A DNA stretch of 64,000 bases from Tetragonia tetragonoides (taxonomy: Eukaryota; Streptophyta; Magnoliopsida; Caryophyllales; Aizoaceae). The notes beneath the pieces are model-generated. The model did no database searches, was not told where the DNA came from, and saw nothing but the letters and a program-made list of their open reading frames with translations. Each line of letters begins with the position of its first letter. Within the stretch, counting starts at the first letter, position 1. A program made the translations under genes and the position numbers. Below, piece by piece: positions 20,317 to 31,029 of the stretch. The stretch covers positions 5,941,001 through 6,005,000 of the forward strand of contig CM076151.1 of assembly GCA_038025085.1 (NCBI GenBank). Direction: 5' to 3'.

Positions 20317-22380
20317 GGTGGTGAACTGAGCTTCACTCCTTTGGCCTTTGCTATTTTGCTAATTGCTAGGCAGGGACAAAAAGAGGTGTTCAAAATTATG
20401 GTGGTCGTTTGCGTTGGTTTTAACTCCTGAATCTGATCTGATTCCTCAATCCTCACCATTTTTTCTTTTTTATTATTTTATTTTTGCGAATTTTTCTCCT
20501 CTTTTTGGTAATTATTCTTTTTTTTTTAAAGATAGTTAGGATTTAGGAATCTCAAAAAAAAAAAAAAAAAAAAAAAAGTTAGGATTTAGGAGAAATCGGA
20601 TTGAACCTTGACCAACTCGGTCAAAATGTATAATTTGATGCTCATATAGTCATATGTCACCTAGGCTCTAACAAATAATATGTCATCTATACATAATGAA
20701 TAAGGATAAATGTATAATTATACCACAGAATCATCCAACAAGGAGGAAGTTGAAAATAGATTAACCATACTCATTTACAATAGAGGATAGCTCTCCAAAT
20801 TAGATTATAATTGGATCCGTCATGCTTGTTAGATGGAATTTCGCATTGAGACCGCCTCATACGAATTTTGGTGTTTAGCAAATATATCTCCAATGAAAAC
20901 TTAGACATGAGCAATAAGAAATAAAGAGAGTGGGAGGGACGCTATTACTCAAGGTTAATGCTAATGGATCAAGAGAGTCAAAAGATGGAGGAATATGAAA
21001 AATCATGTACCAAACGCGGTAGTTTATAGTGGTAAGAAATAAGGAATTAAGCGGAGTTTCATTCTAACATAAGTTCAAATCCTATTAGAGGTGTTTGGTA
21101 GAAGGATTTTTCTACCCCTTATTTCTTAAGTATTTGACCCTTTAAATACTGAGTTGGGATTTTTTTTTCTTTCTTTGAAGTTGGGGATATGCTATAGCTA
21201 TACATATCTATCAAAATCTATTCGTCAAAAAGGATGGGCTATTAAATCATATCAAATTGAATTTCACAAAGGCTCAAAGTACATTTGAAAAAATTGTACG
21301 TGAACAAGTTTTTTACATTCAGAAGACTAGACAACGTAGCCAATGTTAACATGTCGACAAAGAAACTGTCGAAACCAAAATTAAAATTTAAAGATTTATG
21401 TTTTACCTTTTTCTACTTCAAAACAATTTTGCTTAAGGGATCGGACTTACTAAGAGTTGTGTAAACTATAGTTACTTGGAAGGAAGAAGACTCTGTTCTT
21501 TTTGTATTGTCATTTTCATAATGCATACCATTTTATTTTATGTTGCAATTTTCATTATTGTTCGTTACATTTGTATTACATTTTATTCTATATTACACTT
21601 TATTCCATTATAAAAAAATTTCATTATGTTGAAAATAATAGGATCTATCAAATATTCAGCTGTATGTAGGCTAACATATTGCCTAAATTGCATATGGTGG
21701 TAATCGTTTGGTGCAAGTAATAATCTTTCATCGAATACACATTAACATTCTGCTTTTTTATTATCATACACACATTAACCTTTCTAATTATTATTGTTAT
21801 CAATTTATCATACACACAGTTACATTTTATTTGCATTATTTCACAAGAAAATTGCATTTGCAATAACAAGTTTCTCTTGTGCGTGCAATCGTGCTTGTAT
21901 TGAAAGCTGTGCTCTCACAGGATTACAGGAGTATCAATTTCTTGTCTAATGTCAATGGAGAAATGGGATACTCTATAAAATTATCAATATAGGAAACACC
22001 ATGAATTTGTTCATAACTTTTTTTTGAGACTTGAGGGACAAGGTCGAGCACCCCAACACTTCAATAAAAATATTGAGGATGAATTCCTGGTAAAACCATG
22101 TGCACACAGACACTCATGCACACTTTGTCTATACTCTATATAACCACCATTACACTGAGTAACGATCCTCTGTTGTTCCAAAAATAACAGTATAGTACAG
22201 ATTACTGTTCTTCAAATCTCCACATTTAGATTGGAGGAGATGGGTTTTGAACCCTTAAATTTAGCGGGTTTTGAAAATTTAAATATGTAGAGGAGAGAGA
22301 TAGAGAGTAGAAGTGACCACAAAGAAACAAAACTGTAGAAGATCCAAACACAATCACACTATGCTATAATAGAAATTTAA
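20317..22380. other. Spacer upstream of intact aminoacylase
   Basis: No gene supported. The part next to 20317 must hold the minus-strand promoter. A run of about 25 A lies at 20553-20577, with a 15-base sequence (AGTTAGGATTTAGGA) on both sides of it (about 20534 and 20577), which looks like a small retroposed or slipped insert. The rest is AT-rich with no long ORF. Confidence 0.5.
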
Positions 22381-22577
22381 GGTGTGTTATTTTCTACTCA
22401 TTCAATAATTAGTTCAATTCACTTCGATTCACTTCACTTTACTTCACTTCACTTCACTTCACTTCACTTCATTTCAGTTATCTACTCCTTTTATTGCATA
22501 TATTAATATTTAGGTTAGTTTAGTAGAGTTCGTTTCAATCCAATTTCATTCATTTTAATGAAAAAATACGCACCCCC
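22381..22577. mobile_element. MITE-like element with pentamer-rich interior
   Basis: The left end GGTGTGTTATTTTCTACTCA and the right end AATGAAAAAATACGCACCCC are imperfect inverted repeats. TTTAA flanks both sides (22376-22380, 22578-22582). The interior is a run of ACTTC pentamers (22437-22470) in a wider TTCA-rich stretch. The end sequence (GTGTGTTxTTTTCxAC) recurs at 61553-61642 and in single ends near 25112 and 28397. Confidence 0.5.
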
Positions 22578-23167
22578 TTTAAAGAGTATAATTATGAGAC
22601 TTGTAAATTACCCCTTTTAAGACTTCTTTCCTAATGAAATTACTGCCATAAAAAATTTATAAAAAAATTCCCCTCATGATATTTTAAATTTTAATCTCCC
22701 TATGAATAGAATCCCAAAAATCTATCCCCCCATATATTTTGAAACTACCCAGATTCTTGTCAACTTTGACTTCAAATACCCTTTCGTATCTTTTACCCAC
22801 CGCTTGATCCCCACGTTATCTCCTCACCATTTATGATGGCAAAACCGTAATTACCTTTCCATACTCCTTAAACCTCTCCAACCCCCTCCAAAACCCCCCA
22901 ACTTTCAAACTTCTTCCCCCAAACAAACAAATTAACAAACAAATCCCAATAACTAACAAAAACCATAACAAACCCAGAAAATCAAAATCACCCCAAAATC
23001 ATCAAAAACAGGACACAAATCAACCCAGATTCAATTCATTACCAAATTAAAATCCCAAAACGACCCATTAAAGAAAATTTCAAACCCAACAAAACCCAGA
23101 AATTGAATCTCCCCAATTCCACCGCGCGCACTAAAAAGAGGAGAGAGAAAAACAAAACAATTCAAAC
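22578..23167. other. Upstream region of the two-exon unknown gene
   Basis: No ORF supported. From about 22860 the strand is very rich in C and A (runs of CCCC and AAAC), with few G until the ATG at 23168, as is common for plant 5' UTRs. No clear TATA box was picked out. Confidence 0.4.
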
Positions 23168-23515
23168 ATGGACTGTATGAGAGAGTGTATGAGAAAGTTA
23201 GCGTTATGGTACACAAGAACATTCAAACCAATAATGACCCATGAAGAACTTGAACCCATCATGGCTACTTTGGGTTTCGTGGGTCAGCCCGAAAGGCCCG
23301 GCCCAAACGGTGGATTTTGGAAAGAGTATATTTACGCCGCCGGTTGTGGACGGTGTGGTGGGTCCCAGTCCCAGATTGAGCAACCATTGCCAAGGCCTAG
23401 ACTTCCTAGTCATAGAATCGACGGTCTACATATCTACACTTATAGAGCTTTCATCGATGCCGTTAATTTTTATCTCGAGATGGATGATATTTCTGATCTT
23501 TTCCATATTAGGTGA

Positions 23516-23565
<50 letters not shown>

Positions 23566-25471
23566 ATATCTCTGTTTTTATTTGCTTACACATTTTTAGT
23601 GAAGTTGAGTTGAGTTGATTATTTTGCTTATTGGTTTTTGGGTATTGTTTGTCAACTCAAACTTTGAATTTTGGTCCCAATTGAATTGTTTTTTATTTTA
23701 TTTTTTTTTTCTTATTTTAATTCCCATTGTCATCTTGTTTTTTGGGTGGATTTTTCTGGGTTTTGGGTTTTTAGCTTGGGAGGGAAGAAACATCAAAGTA
23801 TTGGTCCTTTTGGTTACGTTATTTTGATAGGTCCACATTTTTTTTCCTATATAAAGTTAAGTTATTAGTATAGTCCAAAGTTCATATAATTTGTCTTCAA
23901 GCAAGATAGGTGATCAAGCATTATTTGAGCGCCTGAATTTTTAAATAGAAAGCCCTGAATTTTCACCACTACCCTTTGTTTTTAATTGAAGTTGAAGGCT
24001 AATTTTCATGTTGAGACCGCTATACGAGTTCTTTTGAATTACTAATTATTAATACTAGAACAACATATGTTGAAATATTTTGTTCTTGTATATCCATCGT
24101 CGACCACCATAATGACTATTTTTTCTCTTTGGCAAATTTGTTAATCGAGTCATTAGTCAAATGTACCCAAATCCCATGATTTACCTACCTATTGATGAAG
24201 CCCCAGAGCTCACGATCACAATATTTTAATTCATAGAAAGGAGACTAGAATTGTTTTTCGGTGTTTGGTTGGTGCATGCACGAGTATGGTCATTATTGGA
24301 AATTTGTACCATCAAATATACGGAGTACTGTGTAGTATCCGTTTCACTGTATGAGTAGTAACTGCTAACCAACCCAACTCATGTCAGTTGACCTATGAAG
24401 AAAGAGGTGAGCTTCACTATAGTTATTACTAGTTTTTTCACGGTCTCTAAGGCACTACTTTAACCATAAATAATTACAATTATATGAATATTTTAATTAT
24501 AAAATTATGATTTCTCGAAAGTACTATTGAAGATGAATACAACAAAAGTATCTTTACATTATAAATCTTTACATTTTTTAACATATTTATGGTCAAAGTT
24601 TGTAAAGTTTGACCTTGAAAAAACTAGTGTTAATATTTTCATGGGACGGAGGAAGTACTACTTATTTACTCTGTGATTCTGTTTTTGATAGCTTCACTAG
24701 ATTTGAATGAATGATGGTATGGTACTATCCATGGTCACTGATTTGGCTATTTAATCAAGGTTGGTGTAGATTAAAAAGAGTATTCATGAACTAAACTGAA
24801 CTGAACTTTACTAAGTTAAACTGAATACATCTAAGAAAGAAAGTAGGGGTGCGTTTGATAGAGGTGAACTTACCAGAACTGAATTCAACATTACTAAATT
24901 GGACACTACTGAACTGAACTGGACACAACTGAACTGAATTGAACACAACTTGATATGTGAGACAAAAAGTATGTTTTTGAAGTCAACAGCAATGAACTGA
25001 ACTGAACATCATTTAACTGAATTTAAAATCACTGAATTGACACCTGAAGTGAAGTGAACTGACCGAATAAGCTCTATTAAACGCACCCTAGATCACTGAA
25101 CTGAAGTCGTTATTAAGTGGAAAAAAACACACCCAAATCGTGCCTTTGTAGGTTTTGGTGATCGGGAAGGCAAATTGTTTGATGGTAACGTGTTTATTTA
25201 TTTATTTGGCAACAGGGGAATGCCACTACATAGAGTGTATGATCGGAACAAGAAATTTAGGCGAATGGATCAAGATGAAAGTGTGTTTGTTTACAGAGAA
25301 GGAACTTTAGATCAAGCTACCTACAATGTCTATCATTTAGACAAGAAGAACAATATTAATGGCAGTAGCACCAATACTATGAACGGCTCAATCATTATTC
25401 GTGACAAGGGCATCAACGTTTCTGTTGGCATCATTGTTCCTTTGAAAGAGATTACTGAGTATATTGTTTGA
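23168..25471 (+). CDS. Plant protein of unknown function, two exons, 199 aa
   Basis: Exon 1 23168-23511 and exon 2 25216-25471 join in phase (AG|G, giving R-G-M-P) to a 199-aa protein. I do not recognise a named domain. It starts MDCMRECMRKLALWYTRTFK, followed by PIMTHEELEPIMATLGFVG, a Gly/Pro/Cys-rich stretch (AAGCGRCGG, residues about 57-65), then a compact block GLHIYTYRAFIDAVNFYLEM, DISDLFHIRGMPLHRVYDRN and DESVFVYREGTLDQ spanning the intron. After a low-complexity Asn/Gly spacer it ends in VGIIVPLKEITEYIV. There is no signal peptide or membrane helix. The acidic-aromatic central block looks strongly constrained. The 1.7-kb intron starts with a (TC)n run and carries transposon insertions. 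Confidence 0.75.
23520..23561. repeat. (TC)n microsatellite at 5' end of intron
   Basis: About 21 uninterrupted TC units, starting 9 bp after the splice donor of the unknown gene. Likely length-polymorphic. Confidence 0.95.
24844..25090. mobile_element. MITE with inverted ends, inside intron
   Basis: The left end TAGGGGTGCGTTTGATAGAG (24844-24863) and the right end CTCTATTAAACGCACCCTA (25072-25090) are near-perfect inverted repeats, 247 bp overall, with TA at both outer edges. The interior is made of degenerate GAACT/GAATT pentamers (AACTGAACTGAACT). Just outside, at 25110-25128, lies AGTGGAAAAAAACACACCC, an end like that of the 22381 element, so this insert may be nested in an older one. 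Confidence 0.75.
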
Positions 25472-25624
25472 CGTGAAATAGTTGCACAGAAGAAAAAAAA
25501 ATGGCAGAATATCTTTTTTGTCTTCTCCATTTCTCCCTTGGTTTGGGATTTGGGGATAGAGGCATATAAGTAACTTGAAATGTGTGGGGTATTGGGGATT
25601 AATCTTTTTGAAAGTGTAGTATTA

Positions 25625-25808
25625 GGTCCGGTTTTCTTCAATGGAATGAGGCAGTACGGTGAGTAACGAAATAAATTGGAACGGAACGATGCGACGCGAC
25701 GCGGATAATGAAGGACAAAATGTGAGACAAAATAAAGTACAGAATGCGGAACAGAATGGATTGTAACGGAATAAAATTCAGCATGAAGACGACGAAAAGA
25801 ACAGGATC
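25625..25808 (-). mobile_element. GC-rich PIF/Harbinger-like MITE, copy 1 (TSD TTA)
   Basis: 184 bp with ends GGTCCGGTTTTCTTCAATGG and ACGACGAAAAGAACAGGATC, flanked by TTA at 25622-25624 and 25809-25811. It has the same ends and interior (GGAACGGAACGATGCGACGCG) as the three copies at 29.8-31.0 kb, in the orientation of copy 4, but is more degenerate. The 3-bp TNA target duplication is the PIF/Harbinger type. Confidence 0.7.
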
Positions 25809-25811
25809 TTA

Positions 25812-26543
25812 GTATATAGTTTAGGAATTGAAATTAATTGTGAATTGAATAAACATGTGTAACATTACTATTAAATAATTCTCCCTCCCTTCTTCTTTTC
25901 ACTGGTTAGGGAAACGAGTTGCGCGCCTATTTGACCTCCTTCTCTTAGGTTTTTAGGAGTCAGGGTGATTCGTGAGATAATTTTTTAAATACACCTAAGA
26001 ATAGTCAAATTATTGGGTGCATGATGTTAGTGTTACTTTTATTTTCCTTTTCTCCATTGGAGAATCTAAAGGAAAGGAATTATAATCCATCAAGCCATTG
26101 CAATTTTTTTGTATCACTTATGTTGAAACTTCTTATAATAAATGAGACCACATTAACAATGATGATAACTAACAAAAATAAATAATAATTATCAAATAAG
26201 TTGTGTCATTTGAATTGCTAATATGCAAACCCTTAAAATTGAATGCTAATAAAAAGCAAAATCATTTGGACAATGACCAAAATTAAGCCAGCCAAGCATG
26301 AAGAAAATCATTTATGTAAATTAATAAATGGGAGGATGAATTGGTTGTTGGAGAAAATTACTCCATTTTAAGCTCGCAAAAGTATAAAACGTAAAGTGTG
26401 CAATAAGTCCGTACATCTTATTAAAAATGGGCTTGGGGTAAATATGGGTCGGGCGTGTTTTTTAAGTTCAGACATAGGACCGACATGACAAGCGAGCTTG
26501 AGCCAAGTCTTTAAAAAATTTACACAAATACATTGTCATGCCC
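25812..26543. other. Spacer before expansin, distal part
   Basis: AT-rich, no gene supported. It ends at the left target duplicate of the element at 26544. Confidence 0.45.
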
Positions 26544-26870
26544 TATAAAAATTTGTGTGGACTTAATCCATGGTGAATCAATATTTAGAGTCACCCCTAC
26601 TTAATCTGGAGCCACCCCCCTCTAAAAGTGGAACCCCCCCTACTTCACATTGAGTCACCCCTCAAATTTATACTTGATACTACCCCTACTCCACCTGGAG
26701 CCACCCCTCTACTTTACCTAGAGTCACCTCTTACTTCACTTGGAGTCACCCCTTAAAATTACTTCACCTGAAGCCACCCCTATTTTACCTGGAGCCACCC
26801 CTACTTCACCTAGAGTTACCCTTTAAAATTACTTGGTCCACGATGAACTAAGTCCACACAAAACATGCTG
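26544..26870. mobile_element. Inverted-repeat element with internal minisatellite, 9-bp TSD
   Basis: GTCATGCCC flanks it at 26535-26543 and 26871-26879. The subterminal inverted repeats are TTTGTGTGGACTTAATCCAT (left, from 26552) and, reversed, TTTTGTGTGGACTTAGTTCA (right, from about 26864). The outermost 7-10 bases do not pair. The interior is at least ten degenerate units of about 22-24 bp, GGAGCCACCCCTACTTCACC. A 9-bp target duplication is the Mutator-like (MULE) type. Confidence 0.65.
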
Positions 26871-27076
26871 GTCATGCCCACTCATTTTTCGAGCCAAATA
26901 GACAGTAGCCAGGAGATGACCCGTCCATGATCAGCTGGATAATAAGAGCATGCCAAGAACTGAAAGCCAAAGGAATATTGCAATGGACCAAGATAGAGTA
27001 ATTTCCGCTCAATATTCGTCCTAAACTTCTCCATATAAGACCACATTTTTCCAACAATCTGGCCCTACCCATAACC

Positions 27077-27104
27077 CCCCCCCCCCCCCCCAAAAAAAAA
27101 ACCC
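27077..27104. repeat. Poly(C)/poly(A) homopolymer tract
   Basis: About 17 C followed by about 10 A and then CCCCC, on the proximal side of the expansin promoter. Prone to sequencing error. Confidence 0.9.
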
Positions 27105-27629
27105 CCAAAATTGCCCTACAAGCAACCTGTTCTTGAAACAAGGGCTGAAACTCCTTTAAAAGACCCAAAGCCCCAAATGTATCTTCTCCATATTCTCTAT
27201 TTTAATGACTTTCAGGCTTCTCTTGTGTCTGCCACCAGCACAAAGGCTGATACCCTGGACTGTCCATGTCCTTGCTCTATAACTATATTAATAATGGAGC
27301 CAAACCCAGAAAAACACTCCCTCCCTTTTTGACTAAATCATCACCCTCCTCTTCACCCAATGCCTATTTTTTCTCTCTCCTCAAAGCTAAAATCTTGTCT
27401 TTTGAACACTCAACTTTCTTTATTTTCTTCTCTTCTTATCTGATATTAGTAATATCTTCATTTGTTACCCATCAAAAAAGGGGGAGAAAAAGCTTATGTT
27501 CATTGGTAAAAATCTCATACCAACAATCCCCATAAGAAAGTAGACCTCAAATTTCCTTCACTCCCCATCTTTTTAACCTCAAAACACCTTCCAAGAACAC
27601 AACTTTACTTTCTCTCCAAAAAAATAAAA
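27105..27629. promoter_or_regulatory. Expansin promoter and 5' UTR region
   Basis: Plus-strand region directly before the expansin ATG. CTATAACTATATTAATAA at about 27276-27293 is a candidate TATA region; a CT-rich tract follows (27340-27440), as often seen in plant leaders. No defined operator was recognised. Confidence 0.35.
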
Positions 27630-28835
27630 ATGAGCACCCTGCAAGTAGCACTTCTCTGCTTAATCTTATGTCAAACACCATTTTTTGCAATTGCCAGTTA
27701 TGATGATTCAGAACCTTCAGATGAAGATTGGGAATCTGCAACAGCTACATTCATCAAAGAAGCAAATGGGTCTATCATAACTGGTACTCTTTTCTTGTGA
27801 TTTCTCTGTTTCACCTTAATTTATCTACACAAAACTACACTGACATTGCCAAACTAAAATATTTTTCATGTTTTTTTGTTTTATTATTATTTTTGAACAG
27901 AAGGGGCTTGTGGGTATGGAGATCTTCACAAGGCAACATATGGAAGATATGGCACAGGACTAAGCACCATATTATTCAACAAAGGGAGCACCTGTGGAGC
28001 CTGTTATGAGGTCAGGTGTGTAGACCATGTCCGTTGGTGCAGGCCAGCTAGCCCTTCGGTTGTGGTTACTGTCACTGACTTCTGCGCTCCAAATTATGGC
28101 CGGTCTAATGACTATGGTGGCTGGTGTAATTTCCCCAGGGAGCATTTTGAGATGTCAGAGACTGCATTTTCTGAAATCGCTCTAACTTCAGCTGATATAG
28201 TTCCAGTTCAGTATAGGAGGTAACAAAATATTTAACTAATTTCATTCACATTATCTTATTTGGGCATCTTTAGATTACATTACAAGACCATGAAATTGAA
28301 TTGAAAGTGAACCGAATAGTAATACGTGAAAGAAAAAGTAGATCACTAAATTGAACTCCACCGAATTGAAATGAACTGAGCCAATTCCTTAGTAAGTGGA
28401 AAAGAACACGACCTACATATATTCACATGTAACTTTGTCCAAATCTTGAGATTTTAAGAACATGGTTTGTTACTTTGTATTTTGACTGTAGTAAAAAGGG
28501 GTTTTGTTTCTTCTTTTTGGTTCAGGATTGACTGTGAAAGAGATGGGGGGATGAGATTTACAGTGACAGGAAATGACAATTTTTACCAGGTTTTAGTAAC
28601 CAATGTAGGATTGGATGGTGAAGTGGTAGCAGTAAAAATTAAAGGTTCAAGAACTGGGTGGATACCAATGGCAAGAAACTGGGGACAGTATTGGCAATGT
28701 AGTATCAACCTCAAAGGGCAAGCTTTATCTTTTGAAGTGACAACCAGCAGTGAGAGATCAGTGACATCCTACAATGTGGCTCCACCAAACTGGAAGTTTG
28801 GTCAAACATTTGAAGGGAAGCAGATTTACAATTAG
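27630..28835 (+). CDS. Alpha-expansin (EXPA20/EXPA13-like)
   Basis: Three exons, 27630-27783, 27901-28219 and 28526-28835, give 260 aa. The N-terminal signal peptide ([18 protein letters not shown]) targets the wall. Domain 1 (GH45-like) contains [44 protein letters not shown] and the alpha-expansin insertion YGGWCNFP. Domain 2 (CBM63) contains [39 protein letters not shown] and [11 protein letters not shown]. Expansins loosen cellulose-hemicellulose contacts at acid pH without hydrolysis. The usual HFD motif reads HFE. By remembered resemblance it is nearest EXPA20 or EXPA13 of Arabidopsis. Intron 2 (28220-28525) contains a GAATTGAA-rich fragment ending in AGTGGAAAAGAACACGACCT, a relic of the MITE type seen at 22381. 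Confidence 0.95.
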
Positions 28836-29823
28836 GAAAGAACTCTGTAATTACTAATTTAGCCCTTTATAGAATGAAATGTGGTAGAAATGTGAAGTTT
28901 TTGTGGGGTTTTGAGATCATAGGCTTCAAAGAGGCCTGAACTTGAAAGAGAGTTTAGTTCATCATGCTCTTTAATCAAATGTGGTGGGGCATTGATTGTG
29001 GGTGTAAACAATTAGGGAATACATGGCTAGCTACTTATGGCCTATTGGCACTCTTTTTTGATACAATTGTGATTTGTGAGTGGAAGAGTAATGATTGGAA
29101 AGCCATTGAAGAGCTTAAATTTACATATTTTCTGAATGTTGCTTTGATCTGCTTTTGTATGGGACCAGGGGCTTATTAAGAGAAGTATTTCATACTCCAG
29201 TAGCAGGTTAAGCTCAGCATGAGCTACAGTAATGCATAGCACATATACATGATTGAATAACTAGGGGAATAACGTTCACCAAAAGAAAGACAAACATCCT
29301 AAGAGAATGTTTGAGACTCAAAAGTCTACAAAAAAGAAGTAAGCAACTAAGCTGATTAATATATAGCCGACATAAGCATATGATTAGAACAATGCACGAT
29401 CTCGTGATTTGACAAACTAAGAGTTTCGACGGATTAGCACTATACAATCTCCAGACGAGTAACAATCCTTTCAACTTTGCCACAGCATTGACAATTTGAC
29501 ATCTTGTAAAATACGGGCATATGGCTATCACAAGTTGTGGCAAGACAATGAGATAAGTGCACATTAAACCTACAGCTAAAAGAATCAGTAAAGCACATAC
29601 ACCAATATGCATATTGTAACCTTGATCATACTAAAGCCTGCTTGCTTCTGTTCTAGTGAGGTAAATTTAATCTGTGGCTATGAGTGAATAACTAGGATAG
29701 TAAACTTCGTTTAAAAGAACTTAAAGTAGTGCCTCCGATCCTCATAAAATGCTTAGACTACACCTGTGCAATCAAGTACTACTATAACCTAGAAAGCCTT
29801 AAAATGGTACTCTAGTAGAGTTA
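28836..29823. other. Spacer after expansin with duplicated segments
   Basis: No intact gene. 29255-29455 is duplicated at 31030-31228. At 29641-29673, GCTTCTGTTCTAGTGAGGTAA matches the end of exon 3 plus donor of the glutamyl-tRNA synthetase gene (32840-32870, GCTTCTGTTCTAGCGAGGTAA) with one mismatch, so a stray gene fragment seems present. Confidence 0.6.
29255..29455. repeat. Direct repeat, copy 1 (partner 31030-31228)
   Basis: About 200 bp starting AATAACTAGGGGAATAACGT, with about 85-90 percent identity by eye to the segment just upstream of the glutamyl-tRNA synthetase gene. Between the two copies lie the three GC-rich MITEs. Confidence 0.85.
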
Positions 29824-30081
29824 GGCCCTGTTCTTTTCGTCGTTTCTATGCTGCAGTCCCGTTCCGCACCGCACCGTAATTTCCGTTCCATTTCGCACCG
29901 CACCGCAATTTTCGTTCCGTTCCGTTCCGCACCGCACCGTAATTTCCGTTCCGTTCCGCATCATACTTGTTATATTTATTATTCCATTCCATCCCGCGCT
30001 GCAATTTCTGTTCCGTTCCGCACCGCGTTGCAATTTCCGTTCCTCACCGTCCCGCATCATTCCGTTGACGAGAACAGGACC
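29824..30081 (+). mobile_element. GC-rich PIF/Harbinger-like MITE, copy 2
   Basis: The left end GGCCCTGTTCTTTTCGTCG and right end GACGAGAACAGGACC form inverted repeats. Flanking triplets are TTA (29821-29823) and TCA (30082-30084), one mismatch from a 3-bp target duplicate. The interior is tandem blocks of CCGTTCCGCACCGCACCGTAATTT.. type (about 25-35 bp). Confidence 0.75.
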
Positions 30082-30294
30082 TCAGTTGAGGGGTTATATG
30101 TCATGACAAAAGTCATGAGTTTAATTCCCACTAAGCCTCTTTCTTGAGCATGTCTGTAAAATTTATCTTGTTGGCTTACCTTTTGTGCGTGGTTTGTAGG
30201 CTATTGCATTCACTCGGGGGTTATCCTGTGCACACTCAATGAGTAGTATAACCTTGAAAGAAAATATTATGCTGACCACTTTCCCAATGGCTGA

Positions 30295-30557
30295 GGCCCT
30301 GTTCTGTTCATCGTTTCTATGCTGCATTCCGTTCCGTTCCACACCGTACCGCAATTTCCGTTCAGTTCCACACCGCACCGTAATTTCCGTTCCGTTCCAC
30401 CACCACAATAGTTATATTTATTATTCCATATTGTCTCGCGCTGTAATTTCCGTTCCGTTCCGCACCGCACTGAAATTTCCGTTCCGTTCCGCACTGCGCT
30501 GCAATTTCTGTTTCGTTACTCACCGTCCCGCACCATTCCGTTAAAAAGAACCGGGCC
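30295..30557 (+). mobile_element. GC-rich PIF/Harbinger-like MITE, copy 3 (TSD TGA)
   Basis: GGCCCTGTTCTGTTCATCG at the left and AGAACCGGGCC at the right, flanked by TGA at 30292-30294 and 30558-30560. Same interior repeats and orientation as copy 2. Confidence 0.8.
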
Positions 30558-30711
30558 TGAGTACAGGTTTTAGGTGTCATTTCTACTTTCAATAAAACAG
30601 ATAATTAATTATTGATATTATATTCCTGTCATTAGTCAATGTTGGCTCAATTAAGATCGAAAAAAGGAGACATAGAGAAGCAAAGAACTTCTTCAAACGG
30701 TTAAAGCTTAA

Positions 30712-31013
30712 GGCCCTGTTCTCGTCAACGGAATGATGCGAGACGGTGAGGAACGCAACAGAATGGAACGGAAATTGCAGCACGGTACAGAACGAAACGG
30801 AACAGAAATTGCATCGCGGTGCGGAACGGAACGAAAATTGCAGCGCGGGACGGAATGGAATAATAAAAATAACTAGTGTGGTGCGGAACGGAACGAAAAT
30901 TACGGTGCGGTGCGAAACGGAACGAAAATTACGGTGCGGTGCGGTGCGGAACGGAACAAAAATCGGTGGAACGGAACGGAATGCAGCATAGAAACGACGA
31001 AAAGAACAGGGCG
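30712..31013 (-). mobile_element. GC-rich PIF/Harbinger-like MITE, copy 4, inverted (TSD TAA)
   Basis: GGCCCTGTTCTCGTCAACGG at the left and GACGAAAAGAACAGGGCG at the right, flanked by TAA at 30709-30711 and 31014-31016. Orientation is opposite to copies 2 and 3. The interior is GGAACGGAAC and GTGCGGTGCGGAACG repeats, longer than in the other copies. Confidence 0.8.
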
Positions 31014-31029
31014 TAAATAAATAATTAAA

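Noticed and set aside
22425..22475. (ACTTC)n run as a possible CRISPR-like or regulatory array
   Set aside because: No spacers; it is a simple pentamer microsatellite inside a MITE-like element in a plant nuclear genome.
24088..24120. SINE-like fragment CCATCGTCGACCACCATAATGACTA
   Set aside because: Resembles the SINE 3' segment at 1160-1185, but lacks box A/B, tail and target duplicates.
26872..27168. 98-aa minus-strand ORF next to the expansin promoter
   Set aside because: It runs through a homopolymer C/A tract, has no family resemblance and no supporting splice or promoter signals.
29821..30991. ORFs rich in Arg, Thr, Glu and Asn through the GC-rich MITEs
   Set aside because: They are translations of the GGAAC/GCGGT tandem repeats inside transposons, present on both strands.
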